Of a DNA stretch of 64,000 bases, positions 25,613 to 34,324 are shown piece after piece (the stretch's first letter is position 1; every line of letters begins with the position of its first letter). The notes under the pieces are model-generated. The model worked only from the letters and a program-made list of their open reading frames with translations. It was not told the DNA's origin and searched no databases. A program made the position numbers and the translations under genes. Source of the stretch: Algoriphagus machipongonensis (GTDB taxonomy: Bacteria > Bacteroidota > Bacteroidia > Cytophagales > Cyclobacteriaceae); assembly GCF_000166275.1 (NCBI RefSeq), contig NZ_CM001023.1, forward strand, positions 124,001-188,000, in the 5' to 3' direction.

Positions 25613-28015
25613 CTAAAACTCTACAATAATTCCTACAGTGGGAAGAATTGTTCCTGCTGTATTGGAAATGTATTTCAATTGATATCTCGAAGGATCTGTG
25701 GGATCTACTTGAATTGTTCCTTGGGCATCCCTGACTGGAACCAATAAAGGTGGCTGCTCCGCCTCATAGTTGTAAACGTTTTGAATGTCTACATACCAGT
25801 TTAGGTTCCACTTAGGGAAATAGTACTTTTTATCAATTCTCAAGTCTAGTTGGTGAAATGCATCTAATCGAATAGCATTAATTTGAGTATAGTCCAATAC
25901 GGGTTGACCACGTAAATCCCAATTGCTTATCAAAGATGATTCATCCTCGTCATAGGGTGTATATGGAGTTCCGCCAAGATACCTCCAGCGAGCACCGATT
26001 TCCCAATCTTTACTAAACCTCTTTCCCGCAGTTAGACTCACAATCACTTTGTTATCCCAAGAGGATGGAATATAGCCTTCCGTATTGGGATTGGTAAATT
26101 CACTTCTGACCAAAGTCAGTGAAGCAATACCATAAAAATTCTGAAAAAGCCTCTGTTGGGCTAAAAACTCCAGTCCATATGCTTTTCCTTTTGCATTGGA
26201 AACCACCGGCTCATTTCCAATCACCCCAAAATCAGCTCCTAAATTGGCCAAGGCGATTCCATTTCTAACTGAGGAAGGGTATTTGTCATATCTTTTATAG
26301 AATCCTTCTAGCGTGAATCGTCGGTTTTTTTCAGGGACTAAGAATTCAAGACCCGCAATCAGCTGTTTATTTTGGATAAACCTGACATCATTTGCCTGGT
26401 TGACCAACTCTCCTTCATTATTCTGGTATCCCAGAACCGTATAGGGAGGTTTCTGATAATAAACTCCAGCATTGGCTGTAGCAAATAAATTTGGTTTTAA
26501 TTGATAAGATAAAGAAACCCTTGGGCTTATCTGATTCAAAGGATTTTGAGCGGTTTCTCCAAAATCTGCCCCATCCATTCTAATTCCACCAGATAATAAA
26601 AGTCGTTCTTGAAAGACATATCTGGAAGCTGAAATAAAGGCTCCATATTTATTGTAGTTGGAAGTAGATTCTACTTCAATCACCTCAGAAGAATTGGCTA
26701 AAGTGGATCGGTCATAATTATTGATATAATACCTTGCGTATTCATAATTGAACCCATATTTCAAGGTGTATTCATCCCCAAAAATGCTGTTTTCCGCACG
26801 AAACTTATTTTCTGACTCTTGAGAGATATATCGATAGAGGAGGTTAGATTCTGGAGTCTCTTCATTTCTAAAGTATTTTTCAGCCTCATTGTTGAGCATA
26901 TTTCTACTCAAAACAAAGGTCCAAAAGCCATTTTCACGATACCGCTTTAATTTAAGTCCGGTGGTATAATTCCATTGCTTTTGAACGGGCAATACATCCA
27001 ATAAATACAAGCGGTTTTCAAGTTCTTCTCCAGTTTCATCTTCTGGGATTTCCTCATTAAGGACAAATTTATCAATCGCACCTACACCGATAAAAGTCAA
27101 CTCAGTCTTCTCATTCAATTTCGTCGTAGTCTTTAACTGGAAATCGTTGAAGGTAGGTAAAAATGGAAGACCCAAAATCTTAAACAACCCTTGTAAATAG
27201 GACCTTCTTGCAGAAAGTGAATAAGTGGTATTTTCTCCTAGTGGTCCATTGTTAGATAACGTCAACTCTGATGCTCCCAAAGTCATCTGGGTTTGCATAG
27301 CTTCTCGGTTTCCTTCTTTCAATTGAATTTCAAAGAAGGAGCTCATCGCATCCATTCTATTCGCCGGGAAACCCCCGGTGATTAGGTCTACGTTTTTGAT
27401 CAAATTTACATTGAGAATACCCACTGGACCTCCAGATGAACCCTGCGTGGCAAAATGATTGATCACCGGTACTTCTATTTCATCCACATAGAATTTATTC
27501 TCATTGGGAGCACCTCCACGAATCAAAATATCATTTCTAAAACTAGGGGTACTTGCTACTCCAGGCATGGATTGGATAACTTGGGAAATATCCCTATTTC
27601 CTCCAGGGTACCGTTCAATTTCATTACTGTTTAATCTCCTGACAGAAAGAGGCGTTTCTTCAGATCTTGAAAACTCAGAGGAAACGACCACTTCATTCAG
27701 TTCAGAAGCATCCTCTTCCAATTCAAAATCAAGCTGAGTTGCTCTAGCAAGAGTTACTTTGATTTCATATTGTGTCTGCGGTTTAAAACCAACAAAACTT
27801 GCCCGCACATTGTAAAGGCCCGGCTTCAAATCCATTATTTCATAAGAACCTTCTTCATCAGAAATAGCTCCTGTCTCCGTTCCTAACACTAGAATGTTAG
27901 CATATGCTACGGGCTCTCCATTGACAGGATTGGTAATTTTACCGCGGATCACTCCCTGCGAAAACGCAGAAAACGAAACAAAGAATAGAAGAAATAATAA
28001 GTTGGGTGCTTTCAT
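25613..28015 (-). CDS. TonB-dependent outer-membrane receptor with carboxypeptidase-like N-terminal domain
   Basis: 800 residues. The signal peptide ends in FSAFSQ. A carboxypeptidase-regulatory-like domain follows (GVIRGKITNPVNGEPVAYAN, about 21-105), then the plug (LNSNEIERYPGGNRDISQVI; DILIRGGAPNENKFYVDEIE) and a beta barrel ending in VGIIVEF. It imports a large ligand with energy from TonB-ExbBD. No SusD-like partner is adjacent, so it is a stand-alone receptor and the substrate is open. It lies 53 bp downstream of crtW on the same strand with no visible terminator between them, so read-through from the carotenoid operon is possible. Confidence 0.92.
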   Translation of the reverse strand: MKAPNLLFLLFFVSFSAFSQGVIRGKITNPVNGEPVAYANILVLGTETGAISDEEGSYEIMDLKPGLYNVRASFVGFKPQTQYEIKVTLARATQLDFELEEDASELNEVVVSSEFSRSEETPLSVRRLNSNEIERYPGGNRDISQVIQSMPGVASTPSFRNDILIRGGAPNENKFYVDEIEVPVINHFATQGSSGGPVGILNVNLIKNVDLITGGFPANRMDAMSSFFEIQLKEGNREAMQTQMTLGASELTLSNNGPLGENTTYSLSARRSYLQGLFKILGLPFLPTFNDFQLKTTTKLNEKTELTFIGVGAIDKFVLNEEIPEDETGEELENRLYLLDVLPVQKQWNYTTGLKLKRYRENGFWTFVLSRNMLNNEAEKYFRNEETPESNLLYRYISQESENKFRAENSIFGDEYTLKYGFNYEYARYYINNYDRSTLANSSEVIEVESTSNYNKYGAFISASRYVFQERLLLSGGIRMDGADFGETAQNPLNQISPRVSLSYQLKPNLFATANAGVYYQKPPYTVLGYQNNEGELVNQANDVRFIQNKQLIAGLEFLVPEKNRRFTLEGFYKRYDKYPSSVRNGIALANLGADFGVIGNEPVVSNAKGKAYGLEFLAQQRLFQNFYGIASLTLVRSEFTNPNTEGYIPSSWDNKVIVSLTAGKRFSKDWEIGARWRYLGGTPYTPYDEDESSLISNWDLRGQPVLDYTQINAIRLDAFHQLDLRIDKKYYFPKWNLNWYVDIQNVYNYEAEQPPLLVPVRDAQGTIQVDPTDPSRYQLKYISNTAGTILPTVGIIVEF

Positions 28016-28068
28016 AATTCAATAACTCAAAAACATAAGCGCTTTTGATCGAAATAGTTTCGGAAGAA

Positions 28069-28800
28069 CTAAATTTTATTCAAGGTTTTTTCTTTTTCCT
28101 TCCACAATCTCCACCAGGGTGTTCCAGGAGAATCATGGTGTTCATAGTGATATCCAAAAAAATAACAGGAGAGAAATGCCCACAGATGATTCTTTGATTG
28201 AGTGGTAGAATGATGCTTATTTTCACTCTCTCCTTTATGTGGCACGTAAGTCCCAAAATAAAAGAGTTGGAATGTGGATAACACAGCTGGAAGCATCCAA
28301 AAAATTATTAAGTTATCCACATTGATCACTAATTTCAAGAGATTAAAGGTGATTGCCATCAGTACAATCTGCCAAATATTGACGTATTGCTTGATAAAAC
28401 TAATGTACCAAAGAAAGAAGTTATCGGAATGATGGTAATCGGGGTCTCGATCCGTTGCGACAAACCGATGATGTTCATGGTGTTTCCCATAAAGCCTTCC
28501 GTAAAAATTATAAGAAAAAAGAAGCGCGGAAAATGTTCCAATCGCCTTGTTCAATTTCTTATTAGAGGAAACCAAACCATGCATGGCATCATGAGCTGTG
28601 ATAAATAGTCCTGTATACAAATGCATTTGGATAATTACTCCCAGATAAACCCATGGCTTTGCCCAATCAATTTCATATCCGAGCCAAAATATTAATGAGG
28701 AAAACCATAGACATATGATGGCAAAAGCGATCATAAGACCTTTTGGGTCTATACTTTTGGTACCTACCTGAGCACTTTTACTGGACATACTCTCAATCAC
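28069..28800 (-). CDS. crtW: Beta-carotene ketolase CrtW
   Basis: 243 residues. Membrane di-iron oxygenase of the fatty-acid-hydroxylase superfamily that puts a keto group on C-4 of a beta-ionone ring. The histidine clusters are HDAMH (70-74), HHEHH (about 108-112, in KHHEHHRFV) and HYEHH near the C-terminus. The segment LYTGLFITAHDAMHG and the DRDPDYH that follows the second box are CrtW-typical. It is the last gene of the crt operon, 11 bp after ispH. Confidence 0.93.
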   Translation of the reverse strand: MIESMSSKSAQVGTKSIDPKGLMIAFAIICLWFSSLIFWLGYEIDWAKPWVYLGVIIQMHLYTGLFITAHDAMHGLVSSNKKLNKAIGTFSALLFSYNFYGRLYGKHHEHHRFVATDRDPDYHHSDNFFLWYISFIKQYVNIWQIVLMAITFNLLKLVINVDNLIIFWMLPAVLSTFQLFYFGTYVPHKGESENKHHSTTQSKNHLWAFLSCYFFGYHYEHHDSPGTPWWRLWKEKEKTLNKI

Positions 28801-28811
28801 GTTGATTTATT

Positions 28812-29657
28812 TCAGAGAGTCAAGAGTTTATTTTTAACTTCTTCCATTAACCACATGGGTGTAGAGGTTGCCCCACAAATACCCACCGTATCATTTTCAT
28901 CAAACCATGAGGGATCTATTTGGTCTGGGTTGGGAACAAAATATGTATTTGGGTTTTTATCCTTGCATACTTGGTAGAGCACTTTTCCATTAGATGATTT
29001 GGTGCCGCTCACAAAAACAATTTTATCGTAATTCAAGGCGAAGGCTTTCAATTCCTTGTCCCGATTTGAAACTTGCCTACAAATCGTGTCATTGGTATTC
29101 ACCTCAATGCCATTTTCCTTTAAAACTTGATTGATCTCGTAGAAGCTATTGGTGCTTTTGGTTGTCTGGCTATAAAGGGTAAGTTTTTTAGGAAGCGTTT
29201 GTAGGTCCAATTCAGAAATATCCTGAAAAACAACGGCCTTATTCTGGGTTTGACCCATTAAGCCAACCACTTCAGCATGTCCTTTTTTCCCATAAATATA
29301 AATTGCCTCCTCTTTGTCATAAGAGTTTTTGATTCTATTCTGAAGCTTTAATACCACAGGGCAACTCGCATCTATTAAAGTGAGGTTGTTTTGAATGGCA
29401 AGCTTGTAGGTAGCTGGCGGTTCGCCATGAGCTCTAATCAACACTTTCTCATTAGAAAGCCCCTGAAGTTCATCATGATTGATGATCCTCAAACCCTTCT
29501 TGGTCAAGCGATTGACTTCCTCATCATTGTGCACGATATCCCCTAGACAATAAAGATGTCCCTCCTCATCCAGAATATCTTCTGCCATCTCGATAGCATA
29601 CACAACACCAAAGCAAAAGCCAGAATGATCGTCGATATGAACCTTCAAGTTTTTCAT
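28812..29657 (-). CDS. ispH: 4-hydroxy-3-methylbut-2-enyl diphosphate reductase IspH
   Basis: 281 residues. The last enzyme of the non-mevalonate pathway, an iron-sulfur protein making IPP and DMAPP. The three cluster cysteines are seen in SGFCFGVVYAIEMAE (C15), DASCPVV (C99) and VGICGATSTP near the C-terminus. RAHGEPP and TICRQVSNR are also conserved. It sits inside the carotenoid operon (6 bp after crtYcd, 11 bp before crtW), so precursor supply is probably induced together with carotenoid synthesis. Whether a second ispH exists elsewhere cannot be seen here. Confidence 0.96.
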   Translation of the reverse strand: MKNLKVHIDDHSGFCFGVVYAIEMAEDILDEEGHLYCLGDIVHNDEEVNRLTKKGLRIINHDELQGLSNEKVLIRAHGEPPATYKLAIQNNLTLIDASCPVVLKLQNRIKNSYDKEEAIYIYGKKGHAEVVGLMGQTQNKAVVFQDISELDLQTLPKKLTLYSQTTKSTNSFYEINQVLKENGIEVNTNDTICRQVSNRDKELKAFALNYDKIVFVSGTKSSNGKVLYQVCKDKNPNTYFVPNPDQIDPSWFDENDTVGICGATSTPMWLMEEVKNKLLTL

Positions 29658-29663
29658 AAAATA

Positions 29664-30371
29664 TTAACTTTTAGAGGGTTTAAATGTTTTCGTTTTCCTA
29701 AACCATTCAAAAAAAGAAATATTCATTAGTAATAAACTCATGGAATAAATGGTGTCTTCTACGGGAACTGAACCTATGCGAATGCCCAGATTTTCGGAGT
29801 TATTATATATCACCACGGGTTCCTCAGTAAAACCACCCGTCAGGATACCATTGCAAAGCAAAAAGGGAATCAAATGAACGAGATAGGCAAAGAGAAATTT
29901 ACCTAAAAACCGATCGTTGAAAATCAGAAAGTGAATCAATAATACCATTGCCCCTACTAGGAAATTGACAGAAGTATACCATAAATCAAGATGCATAAGT
30001 GCCAATCCGATCAACAATGGGATCATCACATATAAAAACGGTTTTCCAAAGTTTCTTAGTGGGTCTTTTGGGAAGAAGTAAATCAAGACCTCATAAATAA
30101 ACACGCAAGCAAAGGGTACTGTCAAGAAAAACAGCCATTCCTCCAAGGGTAATTGGAAAATGTAAATGCCTAATAAATACCTTGGGTTAAATTCCCAGAC
30201 TCCCATCCTCGTAAACAAGTGATCCCAAATAAGAAAAAATGCTCCTGTCAAAAATATGGCAGGAAACAAGGCTTTCCACTTGGATGAAAACTTGATTTTA
30301 GGTTCGAATGACCTTACCAGAGGGAAAGATATAGTGAAAAGATTAAGCCCTAGGTATAGATATTTTTCCAT
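29664..30371 (-). CDS. crtYcd: Fused heterodimer-type lycopene beta-cyclase CrtYcd
   Basis: 235 residues, about seven membrane helices. The two halves correspond to CrtYc and CrtYd: the first contains LPLEEWLFF and GVWEFNPRY, the second VPVEDTIYSMSLLLMN. The fused form is known from Bacteroidota and archaea. It closes beta rings on lycopene-type psi ends. It lies one base after crtB, and ispH begins six bases later. Confidence 0.92.
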   Translation of the reverse strand: MEKYLYLGLNLFTISFPLVRSFEPKIKFSSKWKALFPAIFLTGAFFLIWDHLFTRMGVWEFNPRYLLGIYIFQLPLEEWLFFLTVPFACVFIYEVLIYFFPKDPLRNFGKPFLYVMIPLLIGLALMHLDLWYTSVNFLVGAMVLLIHFLIFNDRFLGKFLFAYLVHLIPFLLCNGILTGGFTEEPVVIYNNSENLGIRIGSVPVEDTIYSMSLLLMNISFFEWFRKTKTFKPSKS

Positions 30372-30372
30372 C

Positions 30373-31215
30373 TTAGGTTATCCCCAATTTATTTCCAAAA
30401 TAGGTTGAAACCAGTAATGAGAACTTTTTTGAGTTCGGAATTCTGATTCTCTTTTGGGTGATAGTTTCCGGCGGCAAGCCTTTAATCTTATTGAAGAGTT
30501 TTTGGTAATATAGATAAGCCATATTAACCCCAAACTTCGCCCCTTGGGGTAATTGCTGAATCCCAATGAGCGCTTCGTCAAAATCATCCTGAATATCTTC
30601 CTCAATCTGCTTTTTGATGATTTTGTCAAAATGATTGAAATCTACTCCTGGAAAATAAACACGACCTCTTTCTTCATAATCACTTTTGATATCTCTCAGA
30701 AAGTTCACCTTCTGAAATGCGGACCCCAGTTTACAGGCAGAGCTTTTTAGCTTATCATAAATAGCCTGATCCCCTTCACAAAACACTTTCAGACACATGA
30801 GTCCTACCACTTCTGCTGATCCGTAGATATATTCCTGATATTTTGAATCATCATAAGTGGTGTAGTCCAAATCCATTTCCATACTATGTAAAAATGCCTC
30901 GATCAGATTTTTATCAATTTTATATTGATTAACCACTTTCTGAAAGGAGTTTAAAACTGGATTTAGACTTATTTTTTGATCAATTGCATGGTATGCATCT
31001 TTCTTAAAACTCGATAACAAAGATTCTTTGTCCTGACCATGAAAGGTATCTACAATCTCATCTGCATACCGCACAAACCCATAAATAGCATAAATGGGCA
31101 TATGAAATTTCTGATCCAAGGTTTTAATCCCGAGGGTAAAACTCGTACTATAGCGCTGTGTAATCAGCTTACTACATTCAAAACTCGTCTGATCGAAAAG
31201 TTCTCTCTGGTTCAT
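30373..31215 (-). CDS. crtB: Phytoene synthase CrtB
   Basis: 280 residues. Condenses two GGPP molecules to phytoene. The two Asp-rich motifs are YADEIVDTFHG and FLRDIKSDYEERGRVYFP, both with the DxxxD spacing that binds Mg-diphosphate. The length is normal. Its start overlaps the crtI stop by four bases (ATGA), indicating coupling. No GGPP synthase (crtE/ispA type) occurs in the window. Confidence 0.96.
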   Translation of the reverse strand: MNQRELFDQTSFECSKLITQRYSTSFTLGIKTLDQKFHMPIYAIYGFVRYADEIVDTFHGQDKESLLSSFKKDAYHAIDQKISLNPVLNSFQKVVNQYKIDKNLIEAFLHSMEMDLDYTTYDDSKYQEYIYGSAEVVGLMCLKVFCEGDQAIYDKLKSSACKLGSAFQKVNFLRDIKSDYEERGRVYFPGVDFNHFDKIIKKQIEEDIQDDFDEALIGIQQLPQGAKFGVNMAYLYYQKLFNKIKGLPPETITQKRIRIPNSKKFSLLVSTYFGNKLGIT

Positions 31216-32717
31216 TGGGTTAAGGTCTTATCAAATTTTTTTGAAAACTCCTTCATTACTTCATTTGCTACCACCTGTCCGGATATCAATGAAGGGGGAA
31301 CTCCGGGCCCTGGAACTGTTAACTGACCTGTATAATACAAGTTAGAAACCTTTTTGTTTTTTAAAGAAGGTTTTAGAATTGCTGTTTGCAATAATGTATT
31401 GGCCAAACCATAGGCATTGCCCTTAAAGGCATGGTAATCTGATTTGAAATCACTATGTGCATAGGACCTTTTATAAACAACATGTGATCGTATCTCTTGT
31501 TTGGAATGATGCTCCAGACGATCCATGATCATTTGATAATATTTCTCTCTAGTCTCTTCCGAATCTTCTAAATCTGGTGCCAATGGGATCAATAGAAATA
31601 AATTTTCCTTTCCTTTCGGTGCCACTGTTGAATCCGTCAATGAAGGAACGCATGCATAGAAAAGCGGCTTTTCTGGCCATCTGGGGTGTTTATAAATAGC
31701 ATCTGCATGAGGCTCCAATGGTTCATCAAAAAACAGATTATGATGATTGAGGTTCTCTAATTTCTTATCAACTCCTAAATAGAATAAGAGACAAGAAGGC
31801 GCCAAAACTCTTTTATCCCAATATTCCTCACTGTAATTACTGTAATTTGGGTTGACAAGATGCTTATCTACATGATGATAATCTGCGCCGGCTACTACAA
31901 CGTCAGCGGGAATTCTTTCTCCATTGATCAATCTTACTCCTGTCGCCTGTGCATTATCTATTTCTATTTCTTCTACCTCAGCTTCGTATTGAATCCTAAC
32001 ACCTTTTTCCTCAGCTAAACTTACCATTGCCTGAATAATCTCATGCATTCCCTTCTTGGGATACCATGTCCCAAGGGCAATGTCTGCGTAGTTCATCAAA
32101 CTGTAAAGTGCAGGAATGTTTTCTGCTGTTTCACCGAGAAACAGTACTGGAAACTCCATTAATCGGATGATTTTCTCCGATTTAAAAAATTTACGAACAT
32201 GTTTAGACATGGATTGAAAAACATCCATTCTCAAGATATCCTTTAATAAAGAAGGCGAAGTAAATTCAAAAAGGGATCGACTAGGTTTAGTAACCAAATC
32301 ATGGATTCCTACTTGATATTTGTAAGCAGCTTGTTGTAGAAACTCATCCAACTGAACCCCAGCACCTGGCTCAATATTTTCCAGCATCTTTTTGAATTCT
32401 TCCAAGTTTGCTGGAATTTCCCAAACCTCATTTTCTCCGAAAACAACAGCATAGGATGGGTCTAATCGAATCAGGTCATAATAGTCAGATGGTTTTTTCC
32501 CAAAGGCCGCAAAATATTTTTCAAATACGTCTGGCATCCAATACCAGCTTGGTCCCATGTCAAACACAAAACCTTCGTGTTCAAATTTCCTGGCTCTTCC
32601 ACCGGGGTTTGCATTTTTTTCTACGAGTGTCACCTTGTAGCCACCTGCAGCTAAATGCGTAGCCGCAGAAAGTCCGGCAAAGCCCGAACCGATCACTACG
32701 GCATGGTTTCCTGTCAT
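31212..32717 (-). CDS. crtI: Phytoene desaturase CrtI
   Basis: 501 residues. FAD-dependent bacterial-type desaturase turning phytoene into lycopene. The FAD-binding motif GSGFAGLSAATHLA is at about residue 8, EKNANPGGRA follows, and the C-terminal bacterial-type CrtI signature appears as YYTGQLTVPGPGVPPSLISG. Only one desaturase is present in the window; the 3,4-desaturase CrtD needed for full flexixanthin is not seen. Four bases separate it from the sigma-factor gene upstream. Confidence 0.96.
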   Translation of the reverse strand: MTGNHAVVIGSGFAGLSAATHLAAGGYKVTLVEKNANPGGRARKFEHEGFVFDMGPSWYWMPDVFEKYFAAFGKKPSDYYDLIRLDPSYAVVFGENEVWEIPANLEEFKKMLENIEPGAGVQLDEFLQQAAYKYQVGIHDLVTKPSRSLFEFTSPSLLKDILRMDVFQSMSKHVRKFFKSEKIIRLMEFPVLFLGETAENIPALYSLMNYADIALGTWYPKKGMHEIIQAMVSLAEEKGVRIQYEAEVEEIEIDNAQATGVRLINGERIPADVVVAGADYHHVDKHLVNPNYSNYSEEYWDKRVLAPSCLLFYLGVDKKLENLNHHNLFFDEPLEPHADAIYKHPRWPEKPLFYACVPSLTDSTVAPKGKENLFLLIPLAPDLEDSEETREKYYQMIMDRLEHHSKQEIRSHVVYKRSYAHSDFKSDYHAFKGNAYGLANTLLQTAILKPSLKNKKVSNLYYTGQLTVPGPGVPPSLISGQVVANEVMKEFSKKFDKTLTQ

Positions 32718-32721
32718 TTAA

Positions 32722-33234
32722 TTAATTTTTATGCTTGTAAACTATCAAGTCTTCCTTCAAAATTTTTCGAGCGATATGAATTCTATTCTTTACAGTACCT
32801 ATTGGAATCTGTAAATCATCTGCAATCTCATAGTATTTAAATCCTTTGAAATGCATTAGAAAAGGCACTTTATAAACATCATCCAACTTCCCAATAGATT
32901 CATGAATGTCCTCCATTGCCAAATTGCCATAAACACCGTTTTGGATTTCAGTGCTACTGGAATTAAGATAGTGCAAATTATCTGTAGTATCTACAAAAGT
33001 CGCCCTTCTTACCATTTTTTGATAGTTGGTAATAAAGGTGTTTTTCATGATGGTATATAACCAAGCTTTTAAGTTTGTCCCTTCAGAAAACTTATCCTTA
33101 TTGGTGTAAGCCTTCACCATCGTATCCTGAAGTAAATCATTTGCATCATCCATATCCCTTGTCAATTTCAGAGCGAAGGGCTTCAAACTTCCTGAAAGCT
33201 TGTTTAATGAGTAGCTGAATTCTAGAGTCGTCAT
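32722..33234 (-). CDS. ECF-type RNA polymerase sigma factor
   Basis: 170 residues. Region 2 is seen as MDDANDLLQDTMVKAY and LKAWLYTIMKNTFI, region 4 as YYEIADDLQIPIGTVKNRIHIARK (two segments around the helix-turn-helix). It heads the crtI-crtB-crtYcd-ispH-crtW operon with a four-base gap to crtI. This suggests that it directs transcription of carotenoid or other light/oxidative-stress genes. No anti-sigma factor is adjacent, unlike the CarQ/CarR pair of Myxococcus. Confidence 0.94.
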   Translation of the reverse strand: MTTLEFSYSLNKLSGSLKPFALKLTRDMDDANDLLQDTMVKAYTNKDKFSEGTNLKAWLYTIMKNTFITNYQKMVRRATFVDTTDNLHYLNSSSTEIQNGVYGNLAMEDIHESIGKLDDVYKVPFLMHFKGFKYYEIADDLQIPIGTVKNRIHIARKILKEDLIVYKHKN

Positions 33235-33246
33235 CGGAGTTTATTT

Positions 33247-33299
33247 TTTGTTTAATTAAAAGTAGAATATATTAAACAAAGGAACAAGCTTTTGTTTAA
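33247..33299. promoter_or_regulatory. TTTGTTTAA half-site cluster, probable operator
   Basis: Three exact copies of a 9-mer: TTTGTTTAA at 33247-33255, its complement TTAAACAAA at 33272-33280 and TTTGTTTAA again at 33291-33299. The last two form a perfect inverted repeat with a 10-bp spacer that overlaps the proposed -33 region and spacer of the promoter. A fourth copy is at 33398-33406 behind the regulator gene. The MerR/B12 regulator encoded next door is the obvious candidate to bind here; this is inference. Confidence 0.5.
33257..33287 (-). promoter_or_regulatory. Candidate promoter of the sigma-crtI operon
   Basis: On the minus strand a TTG (complement of 33285-33287) and a -7-like TACTTTTA (complement of 33257-33264) are separated by 20 bases and lie 22 bases upstream of the sigma-factor ATG. 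This fits the TTTG-N17-23-TAnnTTTG layout of the Bacteroidota housekeeping sigma factor, with one mismatch at the last base of the -7 element. Confidence 0.5.
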
Positions 33300-33370
33300 C
33301 TTTTTTTATTATTCATTAAACATTTATTGTCTAAAAATTTAATAAATGGCTATTATGAGCTGTAAGGGCA

Positions 33371-33400
33371 TAAAAAAAGCATTTCCGAAGAAATGCTTTT
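33371..33400 (-). terminator. Terminator of the cruF-crtZ-regulator operon
   Basis: GCATTTC (33379-33385), loop CGAA, GAAATGC (33390-33396), extended by A/T pairs. On the minus strand a run of seven T follows the stem. It lies 27 bp beyond the regulator stop and isolates the two halves of the carotenoid locus. Confidence 0.85.
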
Positions 33401-33427
33401 GTTTAATCTTTTTTTATAAACTATAAA

Positions 33428-34324
33428 CTATTTTTCTATTGGTACTTGTTCTAAGCTTTCCAATTGTGCTTTTAAATCATTAATGTTATGCAAAAGGTGC
33501 ACATTAGGACTAAAGGTATATTCCTTATCCAAGATCTGAATTCCCGAGACCAAGAGCGTTGCCTCATTAAATTTCCTTGCCAATTTCTCCACATAGTTAT
33601 TAGCCTGATCACCAACAGGCACTGAAGTTACAACTGTCAACAAAAATTCTGGAGCATGTAATTCATATACAGCGTCTAAATCCTTCTTAGGAGTGCTTTG
33701 CCCTAAATAAATGACTTTATGCCCTTTACTTTTGATCAGGTAGGTAGCAAAAAGTAAGGAAATTTCATGGAGCTCCCCTTCCGGCAAAAACAACATGAAC
33801 TTCTTTCCGTCCGAACTTGGAACCTGACCATCAATAGCCACAATCAGTTTTTGTCTAACCAAGTTGGATATAAAATGCTCTTGTGCTGGATTGATAGCTC
33901 CCGTCTGCCAAAGTACTCCGATCTTAGTCAGAAAGGGGTAAATGACATGAAGCATGGTTTGCTCAAAACCCAGCTTAATAATATTGGTGGTGAGAATTTT
34001 TTCAAATTTCTCCTCATCCATCTCAATCATGCAGATAGTTAAGGAATGGATCTGATCATCATGCATCAGCGATCTATCTGTCAACTTGATCACTTCTTCA
34101 CTGATACACTCGGGAGTCATGGAAGCTATTTTACTGATTTTATGGCCTTTCTCATTAAGTAAAGCCACGTTCAAAATCAGTTTCAAATCCGCTTCATCGT
34201 AATATCTAATATTAGTGTCTGTCCGTTTAGGGCATAAAAGATTATAGCGCTGTTCCCATATACGCAATGTATGAGCCTTTATCCCCGATAAATTCTCCAA
34301 ATCTTTAATTAAATATCTGCTCAC
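33428..34324 (-). CDS. MerR-type regulator with cobalamin-binding domain (CarH/LitR-like)
   Basis: 298 residues. N-terminal MerR helix-turn-helix with the usual signature (LRIWEQRYNLLCPKRT, then NIRYYDEADL), then a four-helix bundle and a B12-binding Rossmann domain. The light-sensor motif W-x9-E-H of CarH/LitR is present: W139, E149, H150. The lower axial His is in GELHEIS (H186). The residue after Trp, a His in Thermus CarH that seals the light-state adduct, is Gln140 here. In CarH the dark tetramer with adenosylcobalamin represses carotenoid genes and light dissolves it. The same is inferred here. Its ATG overlaps the crtZ stop by four bases. Confidence 0.88.
   Translation of the reverse strand: MSRYLIKDLENLSGIKAHTLRIWEQRYNLLCPKRTDTNIRYYDEADLKLILNVALLNEKGHKISKIASMTPECISEEVIKLTDRSLMHDDQIHSLTICMIEMDEEKFEKILTTNIIKLGFEQTMLHVIYPFLTKIGVLWQTGAINPAQEHFISNLVRQKLIVAIDGQVPSSDGKKFMLFLPEGELHEISLLFATYLIKSKGHKVIYLGQSTPKKDLDAVYELHAPEFLLTVVTSVPVGDQANNYVEKLARKFNEATLLVSGIQILDKEYTFSPNVHLLHNINDLKAQLESLEQVPIEK

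Noticed and set aside
30378..30629. 83-residue minus-strand frame at the end of crtB
   Set aside because: Overlaps crtB on the same strand in another frame; the basic, Arg/Ser-rich composition is that of a shadow frame.
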